NCBI GenBank assembly: GCA_964618215.1
Contig: CAZTZE010000003.1
Location: 1-64,000 of the forward strand
DNA length: 64,000 nt
Origin: CG2-30-58-95 sp964618215
GTDB taxonomy: Bacteria; Chloroflexota; Anaerolineae; Anaerolineales; Villigracilaceae
Direction of reading: 5' to 3'
The notes under the pieces are model-generated. The model was not told where the DNA came from. It saw only the letters and a program-made list of their open reading frames with translations, and did not search any database. The first letter of the stretch is position 1. The number at the start of each line of letters is the position of its first letter. Of the stretch, positions 42,425 through 49,829 are shown in pieces. The translations under genes were made by a program, and so were the position numbers.

Positions 42425-43903
42425 TTAAACAAGCGTTCCGGCGATTAAACTCGCCTCCTCGATTGCCTTGACAATTTTGTAGTATCCCGTGCAGCGACAT
42501 AAGTTGCCGGTTATCGCCTGCATGATCTCGTCACGCGTAGGTTGCGGCTTTTCCTCTAATAGTTTTGCTGCCGACATCAGGAAACCCGGCGTACAGTAGC
42601 CGCATTGTACCGCGCCAGCCTCGATAAATGCGCGCTGCACCGGATGCAATTCATCCTTCATCCTTCCACCTTCATCCTTTACAGAAAGCCCTTCCACTGT
42701 CACCACCTCCGCGCCGTGGGCGCGCGGTGCAGGCACCAGGCAGGCCATCACTGCCTTGCCATCCAGGAAGACCGTACACGCCCCGCATTCGCCCTCCGCA
42801 CAGCCTTCCTTCGTGCCGGTCAGCCCGGCCTCTTCGCGCAGCAATCTCAACAGGGTCTTATCCTGGCCGCTTGTGAAGGTGTATTCCTTGCCGTTGATCT
42901 TTGTCTGAATGGCTGACCCTGACGCGTGACGTGTGACGTTTGACGTGCCAACGTGTGATGTGCCAACGTGTGCCGTTTTCCCCCACAGCAGCACCGGATC
43001 GGACGGGAACCCGGCCTGCTCGCCTCGACCAGGCTCGGCGCGAGCTTCACCATCTGCGCTGGCGCGCAACCCGCGCAGGGTCATCACGCGAACCATCTCG
43101 CGCCGGTAAGCTGCTGAGCCACGTAGATCGTCAATCGGGCGGGCGGCTTTGGCGGCCAGGTCAGCCGTCTGGGCGATAACCTCGGCAGTTAATTCTTTCC
43201 CGGCCAGGTAGCTCTCTGCATCGGGAGCGTGGATGATGGTCGGCGCGACCGCGCCCAGGGTGATGACAGCTGAGATAACGCGCAGCGAGTCGAAGGTCAA
43301 GAGGAGCGCCACGTTGACAACCGAAATGGCCTGAGCGCGGCGCAGGGCCAGTTTCATAAAAGCCCCGCGCTGGTTCTCCTTCATGGCTGGAAAAGCAATA
43401 TCCACCAGCATCTCGTCCGGGCGGATAATAGTTTTCCGTACACCCGTGTAAAACTCGCTCAACGGCACCCGGCGCTCACCGCTCGAGGACTTGAGCGTCA
43501 GCCAGGCGCCCAGCGCCATCAGCGGGGTTATCGTGTCGTTGGCTGGCGAGGCGGTGATGAGGTTGCCGGCCACCGTCCCCCGGTTGCGGATTTGCGGCGC
43601 GCCCACTTCCCAGGCGGCGCGCGCCAGCGGATAGGCGCGCTCACGCAGGAGCTTGGAGGCCGCGCAGTGGTTATGGGTCACCAATGGCCCGAGGTGGATG
43701 ACCTCCTCCTCGTCCAGCGTGATGCAGTCCAGGCCCGGGATGCGGGTGACGTCAACCAGCGTCTCGATCCCTTTGCGGAGGCCGCGTTCCATCTCGAGGA
43801 TCAGATCGGTCGCTCCGGCTACGATGCGGGCGCGTGCGCCATTTTCAACCAGGATGCGGGTTACTTCTTCTATGGAGGCGGGGGTGATATATTGATTCCA
43901 CAT
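42425..43903 (-). CDS. Fused FAD-binding and 2Fe-2S subunits of a molybdenum hydroxylase
   Basis: 492 residues from the ATG at 43903. N-terminal FAD domain (about 1-285: YITPASIEEVTRILVENGAR, ARIVAGATDLILEM, GTVAGNLITASPANDTITPL). A linker of low-complexity sequence at about 310-328 (HVGTSHVGTSNVTRHASG) is coded by a word array. Then a 2Fe-2S domain: EGECGACTVFLDGKAVMAC for the plant-type cluster and CGYCTPGF ... NLCRCTGY for the second cluster. These are usually separate genes (coxM/coxS or xdhB/xdhC); the fusion in FAD-then-FeS order is uncommon. It should pass electrons from the Mo subunit to FAD. Confidence 0.9.
   Translation of the reverse strand: MWNQYITPASIEEVTRILVENGARARIVAGATDLILEMERGLRKGIETLVDVTRIPGLDCITLDEEEVIHLGPLVTHNHCAASKLLRERAYPLARAAWEVGAPQIRNRGTVAGNLITASPANDTITPLMALGAWLTLKSSSGERRVPLSEFYTGVRKTIIRPDEMLVDIAFPAMKENQRGAFMKLALRRAQAISVVNVALLLTFDSLRVISAVITLGAVAPTIIHAPDAESYLAGKELTAEVIAQTADLAAKAARPIDDLRGSAAYRREMVRVMTLRGLRASADGEARAEPGRGEQAGFPSDPVLLWGKTAHVGTSHVGTSNVTRHASGSAIQTKINGKEYTFTSGQDKTLLRLLREEAGLTGTKEGCAEGECGACTVFLDGKAVMACLVPAPRAHGAEVVTVEGLSVKDEGGRMKDELHPVQRAFIEAGAVQCGYCTPGFLMSAAKLLEEKPQPTRDEIMQAITGNLCRCTGYYKIVKAIEEASLIAGTLV
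42921..42974. repeat. ACGTGTG word array in the domain linker
   Basis: GTGCCAACGTGTGAT and GTGCCAACGTGTGCC in tandem (42945-42974), preceded by GACGTGTGACGTTTGACG. Period 15 nt, so the frame is kept. Confidence 0.85.
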
Positions 43904-43922
43904 GGCTTTATTAAACCACAAA

Positions 43923-43949
43923 GTAGCGTAAGAGGCCATCTTACGCTAC
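43923..43949. repeat. Perfect palindrome upstream of the fused gene
   Basis: Arms GTAGCGTAAGA and TCTTACGCTAC around GGCCA. It sits 20 bp upstream of the ATG at 43903 in the gap to the 43972 gene, so it may act on translation start or as a weak terminator. Confidence 0.75.
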
Positions 43950-43971
43950 TGCCAACAACCTTGCGGACTAG

Positions 43972-44499
43972 TTATGGTTGCGCTGCACTACCCGTGAGGA
44001 CCTGGTAGCGGCGGTCGTAGGTCTCGATGACCTGGCGCGCCAGTGTGTCCACGTTGCGGATGGCGGCCTTGAGACCCTCGCCGCCTATCGAAGCCTCGAC
44101 TGTGTCCAGCCCGAGGTTGACCTGAGCGGCGAGGTCGAAGAAAGCCGCGTCGAAGGCGTAGAGCTGCTCCAGCTCCTTCTCGTTGATCTTCACGGCATCG
44201 AAGAAGCCGGAATAGCCGTAGGAGGCATTCTTGATCCGGTCGCTGAAGGTGCGCAGCTTTAGCGCGACCGAGTCGATCTCGTCCAGAAAGTCAATTTGGC
44301 CTGCGCCGCCGATATCTTTCTGCATGGCTGAGGCGCGGCCGGCGAGTTCGGTGTAGCGCAAGGCAACCTGGTCGCGGAGCAGTTTATCCGCCGCGCGGCG
44401 GTTGGTGCGCTCGATGTAACCGTTGAATCCGGGAACGTAGCTCAACAGTTTCTTGAAGATGTCCTGCTGCCCTTTGACAGTTTCGAAAAGGTCGCTCAT
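43972..44499 (-). CDS. Conserved-looking helical protein of unknown function
   Basis: 175 residues, MSDLFETVKGQQDIFKKLLS, almost entirely helical, with YVPGFNGYIERTNRRAADKL at about 21-40 and GLDTVEASIGGEGLKAAIRN near the end. The pattern resembles helical-bundle proteins such as those of the PspA or bacterial-dynamin-tail type only in a general way; I do not recognise the family. AGGAGGAACCC before the ATG at 44499 is a strong ribosome site. It precedes the molybdenum hydroxylase genes on the same strand. Confidence 0.7.
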   Translation of the reverse strand: MSDLFETVKGQQDIFKKLLSYVPGFNGYIERTNRRAADKLLRDQVALRYTELAGRASAMQKDIGGAGQIDFLDEIDSVALKLRTFSDRIKNASYGYSGFFDAVKINEKELEQLYAFDAAFFDLAAQVNLGLDTVEASIGGEGLKAAIRNVDTLARQVIETYDRRYQVLTGSAAQP

Positions 44500-44631
44500 G
44501 GGTTCCTCCTGGGAAGAATAGGTAAGTGCTGTTGGCTGGCTGGCATCATTATAGCCTGAGTTTGCAGTTATAATCAAGCCGTCGTACATTCTTATTTACG
44601 CCGATTATTTGGGAAAGTTGTGTGAGGAACT

Positions 44632-46050
44632 ATGAACAAGGAAATGGCCGAACTTTTGGAAATGGTTGAGAACAGCGTGCGCATGGATGGCGAGCGCGCC
44701 GCAGTGGTGGATGAAGGAAAATTGCGCCAGACTGTCCACCTCTGGGCGGAAGTCTCGGCGCTGGGGACGGGCGCTCGTCAGGGCTGGGCGCGCTGGCTGG
44801 TGCGCGCTGCTGCGCTTGACCTGGGCATAGTCCCGGCTTCGATCCACGAATTGTACATGGCGCGCGGCCGCGGCCAGACCACCATGACCTGGGCCACCCC
44901 CGCTTTCAACCTGCGCGCCCTGCCATTCCATTGCGCGCGGGCGATGTTCCGCGCCGCCCATAAAATTGACGCCGGGGCATTCATCTTCGAGATCGCCCGT
45001 TCCGAGATCGGTTATACCGAACAGCGCCCGGCGGAATACGCCACGAATATCCTGGCCGCCGCCATTGCCGAGGGCTTTCGCGGCCCGCTCTTCCTGCAGG
45101 GCGACCATTTCCAGGTTTCAGCCAAGCGTTACGCCTCCGCTGAAGAAGCGGAAATCAGCGCGCTGCGTGACCTGATCCATGAGGCCATCGCGGCCGGGTT
45201 CTTCAATATTGATATTGATACTTCCACCCTGGTTGACATCAGTAAGCCGACCGTGCCTGAACAGCAAAAAGTGAACGTGGAACTTTCAGCGATGTTCTCG
45301 GCCCACATCCGCGCCCTCGAGCCGCAAGATGTGACCATTTCCATCGGCGGTGAGATCGGCGAGGTGGGCGGCCACAACTCGACGGAAGAAGAATTGCGCG
45401 CCTTCATGGACGGTTACAACGCCGGACTCGCCAGACTGACCCCCGGCGCGGTGGGCCTGAGCAAGATCAGCATCCAGACCGGCACCTCGCACGGGGGCGT
45501 TGTCCTGTCGGATGGCTCCATCGCCAAAGTCAAACTGGATTTCGACACGCTGTGCAATCTCAGCCGTGTGGCTCGCTCGGCTTATAATTTGGGCGGTACG
45601 GTTCAGCACGGCGCCTCGACCCTGCCGGAGGAGATGTTCAACAAGTTTGTCGAATTCGAGGCCGTCGAAGTTCATCTGGCGACCAACTTCATGAACATGT
45701 TCTACGACCTTATTCCGGCTGACCTGCGCCGTGAGATGTACGCCTGGCTGGATGTCAATTCCGCCGCGGAGCGCAAAACGGATATGACCGACCAACAGTT
45801 CTATTACAAGGCCCGCAAGAATGCCATCGGCCCCTTCAAGTCCCAAACCTGGGCTTTGCCGCAGACGGTCAAGGATGGACTGTGCGCGGCCTGGGAAGCA
45901 CAATTCGACAAGTTGTTCCACCTGCTGGGCGTGGCCGGAACGCGGAGTGAAGTGGAGAAATATATCCGCCCTGTCGCAGTGTATCCGAAACCAGCCGACT
46001 ACCTGGGCGAAGCGGCCGGCGACGAATCGGTTTCGGATCTGGCTGATTGA
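44632..46050 (+). CDS. Class II fructose-bisphosphate aldolase-like protein
   Basis: A 472-residue zinc-aldolase relative. It has FNLRALPFHCARAMFRAAHK, GPLFLQGDHFQVSAKRY (Asp-His of the zinc site), FFNIDIDTSTLVDIS, ISIGGEIGEVGGHNSTEEEL and QTGTSHGGVVLSDGS (zinc His in GTSHGG), then VQHGASTLPEEMFNKFVEFE. Longer than normal class II aldolases (about 300-360) because of extra N- and C-terminal helices; this long subfamily is often annotated as class II aldolase with no proven substrate. It is transcribed divergently from the 43972 gene. Confidence 0.85.
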   Translation: MNKEMAELLEMVENSVRMDGERAAVVDEGKLRQTVHLWAEVSALGTGARQGWARWLVRAAALDLGIVPASIHELYMARGRGQTTMTWATPAFNLRALPFHCARAMFRAAHKIDAGAFIFEIARSEIGYTEQRPAEYATNILAAAIAEGFRGPLFLQGDHFQVSAKRYASAEEAEISALRDLIHEAIAAGFFNIDIDTSTLVDISKPTVPEQQKVNVELSAMFSAHIRALEPQDVTISIGGEIGEVGGHNSTEEELRAFMDGYNAGLARLTPGAVGLSKISIQTGTSHGGVVLSDGSIAKVKLDFDTLCNLSRVARSAYNLGGTVQHGASTLPEEMFNKFVEFEAVEVHLATNFMNMFYDLIPADLRREMYAWLDVNSAAERKTDMTDQQFYYKARKNAIGPFKSQTWALPQTVKDGLCAAWEAQFDKLFHLLGVAGTRSEVEKYIRPVAVYPKPADYLGEAAGDESVSDLAD

Positions 46051-46052
46051 GG

Positions 46053-46082
46053 AAATTCGCCAATCGCCAATCGTAAATCGTC
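46053..46082. repeat. CCAATCG word array
   Basis: CGCCAATCGCCAATCGTAAATCGTC, direct words of 7-8 nt filling the aldolase-Nudix gap up to the Nudix start codon. No clear Shine-Dalgarno sequence remains there. Confidence 0.55.
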
Positions 46083-46574
46083 ATGCCTGCTTCTGAACAG
46101 GGCGTCAGCCGCGACCGTTACATGCTCATTCCCCGCACCTTGATCTTTCTCAGGCGCGGGGATTCTGTCCTGCTGATCAAGGGCGCGCCCGACAAGCGGC
46201 TGTGGGCGGACAAATACAACGGCGTGGGCGGCCACGTGGAGCGCGGTGAGGATTTGCTTTCGGCTGCCCGGCGTGAGCTGCGCGAGGAGACGGGTCTCAG
46301 CGCTGACCTGTGGCTGTGCGGCACGGTGCTGGTCGAGACGGGCGAGAATCCCGGCATCGGCATTTTCGTTTTTACCGGTGAGTGCCCGCAGGGTGAGCCG
46401 AAACCGTCCGCCGAGGGGACGTTGGAATGGGTGCCCTTTGCCGAGATCCAGAATCTCCTCGCAGTTGAAGATTTGCCTGTTTTGCTGGAATGCATCCGGC
46501 AAATGAAGCGTGGCGATCCGCCCTTCGCCGCGCGCTCGTATTATGACGAAAACGAAAACTTAATTACCTTATAA
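46083..46574 (+). CDS. Nudix hydrolase
   Basis: A 163-residue pyrophosphohydrolase. The Nudix box starts GVGGHVERGEDLLSAARREL and ends REETGL (GX5EX7REUXEEXGU with the Glu ligands present). RTLIFLRRGDSVLLIKGAPD before and FTGECPQGEPKPSAEG after suggest an 8-oxo-dGTP diphosphatase (MutT) type, but the substrate is open. An inner Met at about residue 14 could also be the start. The 3' end overlaps the convergent rsmD by 34 bp. Confidence 0.88.
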   Translation: MPASEQGVSRDRYMLIPRTLIFLRRGDSVLLIKGAPDKRLWADKYNGVGGHVERGEDLLSAARRELREETGLSADLWLCGTVLVETGENPGIGIFVFTGECPQGEPKPSAEGTLEWVPFAEIQNLLAVEDLPVLLECIRQMKRGDPPFAARSYYDENENLITL

Positions 46575-47113
46575 AAAACCAACAGCGTACTTCCATATTT
46601 CCTCTCGTCGAATTCATCCAAGTTCTTCAAGGCTAGTTTCCTGTATTCCTTTGGGTGGATTTGGACGATGACCCACGCGTCCTCGCTCAGCCAGCCGGGA
46701 TTGGCGTCCAGCGCCAGCAGCGCCTTCGACCACATTTCTTTGTACTGCGGCGGGGCAATGTAAACGTAATCGAAAGCGCGGTCTGGTTGCGCGGCGAGCA
46801 TCGTAAAGGCATCTGCGCGGCGCACCTCGCATTGCGTGGCGAAACCGGTGGTTTGCAGGTTGGATATGATAGTCTCAACCGGGGCGCGGTTCAAGTCGGA
46901 GAAGCGGACGAAGGCCGCGCCGCGGCTGAGGGCTTCGATACCGATGGCGCCCGTTCCGCTGAACAGGTCCCACCATGTGGAGTCCACCACGTCACCCGCC
47001 AGGATGTTGAAGAGCGCCTGCTTCACCATGTCGGTGACCGGGCGGGTGGTGTCGCCGGGGACATCTTTCAATCTACGGCCCTTGGCCGTGCCGGAGATGA
47101 CTCGCAGTGGCAT
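46541..47113 (-). CDS. rsmD: 16S rRNA (guanine-N2)-methyltransferase RsmD
   Basis: 190 residues from the ATG at 47113. LRVISGTAKGRRLKDVPGDT then TRPVTDMVKQALFNIL is the characteristic start; WWDLFSGTGAIGIEALSRGA is the SAM loop; the catalytic motif in place of NPPY/DPPY reads IAPPQY (DYVYIAPPQY), with Asp replaced by Ala, which is unusual and could weaken activity. It methylates G966 of 16S rRNA in homologues. It starts 2 bp after the URO-D-like stop, so the genes are coupled. Confidence 0.9.
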   Translation of the reverse strand: MPLRVISGTAKGRRLKDVPGDTTRPVTDMVKQALFNILAGDVVDSTWWDLFSGTGAIGIEALSRGAAFVRFSDLNRAPVETIISNLQTTGFATQCEVRRADAFTMLAAQPDRAFDYVYIAPPQYKEMWSKALLALDANPGWLSEDAWVIVQIHPKEYRKLALKNLDEFDERKYGSTLLVFYKVIKFSFSS

Positions 47114-47115
47114 GA

Positions 47116-48141
47116 TTATTCCTTGTGGCGCAAATTGGCAATTTGCGCTACTGTCGAAATATTTCCATGCGGCGCGATGACCGGCACCACGCAGCCTGTG
47201 CCAAGAATGAATCTCCGCTCTTTGGTCTGCTCGAGGGCCTCTGCCGCTTCGTCGCGGATTTCGGCCGGTGTACCCAAAGCGAGGGTTTTTTGGCTGATGC
47301 CGCCGCACAGAGCGGGGCAGACCTCCGAGTTCTCGAAGAACTCGGAGGTCTTGGCTTTGCCCAAGGACGGCGGCGTTTCGCGGTCGTGCCAGTTGACAAT
47401 AGGGAAAGGCAAGGAAGAAGTAAGAAGTGAGAAGTAGATGTCTTTGCCGTGCAAGTGGAGCAGGTTGCACCACAAATCTTGTGCCGGTTCGAGCGATCTC
47501 GTGTCGAACGGCAGGCCGATGGTTTTGTATTCGTCGAGGGTGAGCAATCCCGCCTGGGCGTGCTGGACGGCGTAGAAGATGCCATCTATGCCGGTTTCGA
47601 TGGTGGCCGCGATGAAACGACGGGTTGTCTCGGCGATGGTTGCCAGTCCCTGCAACACGGCTTCAGGATGCAGGCGCAGGTGGGCGATCAGTGTTTCGCC
47701 GCCAGCCAGGTTTTTGGCCTGCGCCAGCGGGCTGAAAATGGTCTGGAGCAGGGGCATGTCCGGGCCGAGTCCGCGGCGCAAGAGGTGCAAACAGGCAAGT
47801 TGTCCGGAAAGATGCGGCGCGGAGGGGTCGAGCGATGGTAGACGTTCCCAATCCTGCGGCTTTTCGATCACGTACTTGGTGTAACGCCGCGTCCCTTCAG
47901 GATTGCCTTCCCAGGCATCCTCCGCGCCCCAATCCTTCAGGCAGAAGGAGGAGGCCGGGGTGACTTTGACCAGGTCGAAATCGTAAGTGCGCTGGAAGTG
48001 CAGTGTGGCAGCCGCCAGGCGTTCCGGCGATTGGTCGTCAACCGGGAAATGCCTCCACAGGGCGACCGGCGGGCGGTCGAGGGCCGGGTCGTCGCTGAGA
48101 CAGGCTTGCAGACGTTCGCGGTGGGTGAGGGGTATAGTCAT
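47116..48141 (-). CDS. Uroporphyrinogen decarboxylase-family protein with repeat insertions
   Basis: A 341-residue URO-D-fold protein: RERLQACLSDDPALDRPPVA at 8-27, LWRHFPVDDQSPERLAAATL, TIFSPLAQAKNLAGG, VNWHDRETPPSLGKAK, ALCGGISQKTLALGTPAEI and RFILGTGCVVPVIAPHGNI. This subfamily is not heme-pathway HemE; related proteins include methyltransferases and decarboxylase-like enzymes. In-frame oddities: a word array at 47411-47437 (FSLLTSSLPFP), a perfect palindrome at 47320-47350 (residues about 264-274, TSEFFENSEV), and another at 47128-47148 over the last codons (AQIANLR). The start overlaps the thioesterase stop (ATGA). Confidence 0.82.
   Translation of the reverse strand: MTIPLTHRERLQACLSDDPALDRPPVALWRHFPVDDQSPERLAAATLHFQRTYDFDLVKVTPASSFCLKDWGAEDAWEGNPEGTRRYTKYVIEKPQDWERLPSLDPSAPHLSGQLACLHLLRRGLGPDMPLLQTIFSPLAQAKNLAGGETLIAHLRLHPEAVLQGLATIAETTRRFIAATIETGIDGIFYAVQHAQAGLLTLDEYKTIGLPFDTRSLEPAQDLWCNLLHLHGKDIYFSLLTSSLPFPIVNWHDRETPPSLGKAKTSEFFENSEVCPALCGGISQKTLALGTPAEIRDEAAEALEQTKERRFILGTGCVVPVIAPHGNISTVAQIANLRHKE
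47128..47148. repeat. Perfect 21 bp palindrome in the 3' end of the URO-D-like gene
   Basis: Arms GCGCAAATTG and CAATTTGCGC around a central G; the flanks TG and TA extend it partly. It codes for the last residues before the stop and lies just upstream of rsmD. Confidence 0.8.
47320..47350. repeat. Perfect 31 bp palindrome inside the URO-D-like gene
   Basis: Arms GACCTCCGAGTTCT and AGAACTCGGAGGTC around CGA, no mismatch. In frame, between the PSLGKAK and ALCGG family motifs. Confidence 0.88.
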
Positions 48142-48611
48142 TTCTGCGCCAGTCGCCTCTGCTGCCGCTCTTTGGCGGCCTGCATGCGGGCTTTCTCGGC
48201 CGGGTTTTCAGCGATAAGCGGCGGCACAGGCACCGGCTTGCCGTCCTCGCCCAGCGCCACGTAGACCAGATAGGCTGTGTTGGTGTGCGTCCGCTCGCCG
48301 GTGATCGGATTTTCGGCGACGACCTGCACCTCGACTTCCATCGAGGTGCGCCCGGTATAGGTCACCTCGGCGGTCAAGCTGACCAGGTCGCCGATGCGGA
48401 TGGGCTGGCGGAAGACCATCTGGTCAATCGCCACAGTGACAACCCGCTGCTGGGCGTGGCGCATGCCCGCCAGCGCGCCGGCTTCGTCAACCAGTTTCAT
48501 GATCCAACCGCCGTGCACGTTCCCCAGCAGGTTGGCCTGTTCCAACTGCATCAATTGGGCGATGGTGATGCGTGAGGCGCGCATGGGTTTGGGGGATAGG
48601 GTATCGGGCAT
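48138..48611 (-). CDS. Acyl-CoA thioesterase, hotdog fold (YciA/BFIT-like)
   Basis: A 157-residue hotdog protein. EQANLLGNVHGGWIMKLVDE contains the N-x-x-G-x-x-x-GG-x-x-x-x-x-D/E pattern with the active-site Asn and Asp/Glu; FRQPIRIGDLVSLTAEVTYT and TSMEVEVQVVAENPITGE are the outer strands. It releases CoA from acyl-CoA. The start could be Met10 rather than the first ATG. Overlaps the URO-D-like gene by 4 bp. Confidence 0.9.
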   Translation of the reverse strand: MPDTLSPKPMRASRITIAQLMQLEQANLLGNVHGGWIMKLVDEAGALAGMRHAQQRVVTVAIDQMVFRQPIRIGDLVSLTAEVTYTGRTSMEVEVQVVAENPITGERTHTNTAYLVYVALGEDGKPVPVPPLIAENPAEKARMQAAKERQQRRLAQK

Positions 48612-48622
48612 GGGAACTGCCT

Positions 48623-48667
48623 TTTACGTTTTACCTGTTGTGTAAAGCGTAAAACGCAAAACGTAAA
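48623..48667. repeat. TTTTACG/CGTAAAA word array
   Basis: TTTTACGTTTTACC followed after a short gap by GTAAAGCGTAAAACGCAAAA and CGTAAA, so direct and inverted words can pair. It fills the gap upstream of the thioesterase gene. Confidence 0.65.
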
Positions 48668-48676
48668 TATGTGTTG

Positions 48677-49054
48677 TCAATCCAAATCCTCTCGAAACTC
48701 CCCTGAATCGACCGTGTGCAATCGTTCAGGCTCTTCGAGGAGCACATCTATCGTATCTTGATAAAGTTCGCTCATCAGCGGTGCGAGCGGGAATGTAGCC
48801 GGTGGATAAACTTTTTGCGGGCGGGCCGGTGGTGTAAGCCTCGGTTTGGTGATTTTGAGCACACGTTTGCGCAGGATACGTGGGTCGCTATTGAGGTAAC
48901 CGACGTAAAAACCAAGCACGGAGTAAATCTCGCGTTCGGGGGTCACAAAGCCGATCCATTCGCCGAGCAGGTTGAAGAGGTGCGGGTAAACCAGAAACGC
49001 CTCGGCGTCGCCACGCGAGGTGTAGATGGGGATGCTGGACCGTCTTTCTTCCAT
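48677..49054 (-). CDS. Hypothetical protein, resembles the 4-fold beta flower type
   Basis: A 125-residue protein: RRSSIPIYTSRGDAEAFLVY, EWIGFVTPEREIYSVLGFYV, GYLNSDPRILRKRVL. The pattern of short strands with IPIY...G...AF, W-x-G-F-V, IYSVLGFYVGYL resembles beta-flower proteins, which have no known role. The second half is Pro-rich (KPRLTPPARPQKVYPPATFP) and probably unfolded. Weak ribosome site (GGAAACAGTT). Expression is credible but function is open. Confidence 0.6.
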   Translation of the reverse strand: MEERRSSIPIYTSRGDAEAFLVYPHLFNLLGEWIGFVTPEREIYSVLGFYVGYLNSDPRILRKRVLKITKPRLTPPARPQKVYPPATFPLAPLMSELYQDTIDVLLEEPERLHTVDSGEFREDLD

Positions 49055-49370
49055 AACTGTTTCCTGGTTTTTATAAAATTACCGCTCAACATTTGCCTTG
49101 TTCGCGCAAATCTATTGCATCTGTCACTGCGAGGCGCTCTTTGCCGAAGCAGTCTCCTGATATGCGGGGAGATTGCTTCGTCGGGAAGAGCGCCCTCCTC
49201 GCAATGACACGCCCGTTTGGTTGCGGCTGAAGGACGCGCTATAAGATTATGTATTACTCTTCAGAAACTACATCAACCGCGAAGATTTTGTAGCGCGACA
49301 CTCATATCGCCTTGCCAGCCAGCAGCGACATGAATGTCGCGTTACGGTTTGATTGCGGCTGGAGGTCGCG
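49055..49370. repeat. Repeat-filled gap
   Basis: No gene. 49121-49207 is an imperfect palindrome of about 87 bp with outer words TGTCACTGCGAGG and CCTCGCAATGACA and inner CGAAGCAGTCTC / GAGATTGCTTCG. 49223-49242 is GCGGCTGAAGGACGCGCTAT. 49289-49347 is the composite double palindrome (inverted relative of 31451-31503). 49355-49374 is GCGGCTGGAGGTCGCGCTAT, whose end contains the gtrA stop codon. Confidence 0.7.
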
Positions 49371-49829
49371 CTATCCATTCACATCATTATACGTCCAATA
49401 GCGGTTGACGAAGAAATTCCATAAAAGGACCGCACCAACTGCAAGGGCCAGCGCGAGATTATGCCCCAGGAAGTCTGGAGAGATGGAGGCAGAAAGCGCG
49501 ATTGAGGCGAACATCCGGCGCAGTGGCGCTTCAAGTCCGGCAAAAAGCGGCGTGCGGATGGCCAGGCCGACCAGGTTGACCAGTGTGAATTGGGTCAACT
49601 GGCGGTGGATCGGCTTGGAGCGGGAATCCGGGTAGGTCCAGAAGCGGTTCCAGAGGAAATTGTTGACCACCGCCGCAGTGAAGGAAATCACGCTTGCCAG
49701 GACGGCCGGTACATGCAGCGCCAGGGTGAGCAGGTTGAAGGCGCCGAAGTCCACGATCGCGCCGGTTACACCAACGACCAGGAAGCGCAGGAAGCGAGTT
49801 TGCTCCTGTGAGTTCGTCAGAAGAATCAT
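49371..49829 (-). CDS. GtrA-family membrane protein
   Basis: A 152-residue protein with four membrane helices: FLRFLVVGVTGAIVDFGAFN at about 14-33, VLASVISFTAAVVNNFLWNR, FTLVNLVGLAIRTPLFAGL, and LALALAVGAVLLWNFFVNRY. The N-x-x-x-NRFWTY and N-x-x-VNRYWTY motifs are the GtrA signature. Relatives move polyprenyl-phosphate sugars for cell-surface glycosylation, fitting the epimerase beside it (ATGA overlap). The TAG stop is inside a dispersed repeat. Confidence 0.9.
   Translation of the reverse strand: MILLTNSQEQTRFLRFLVVGVTGAIVDFGAFNLLTLALHVPAVLASVISFTAAVVNNFLWNRFWTYPDSRSKPIHRQLTQFTLVNLVGLAIRTPLFAGLEAPLRRMFASIALSASISPDFLGHNLALALAVGAVLLWNFFVNRYWTYNDVNG

Noticed and set aside
44632..46050. Calling the aldolase fba with confidence
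   Set aside because: It is much longer than true FbaA and the substrate-binding part differs, so no symbol was given.
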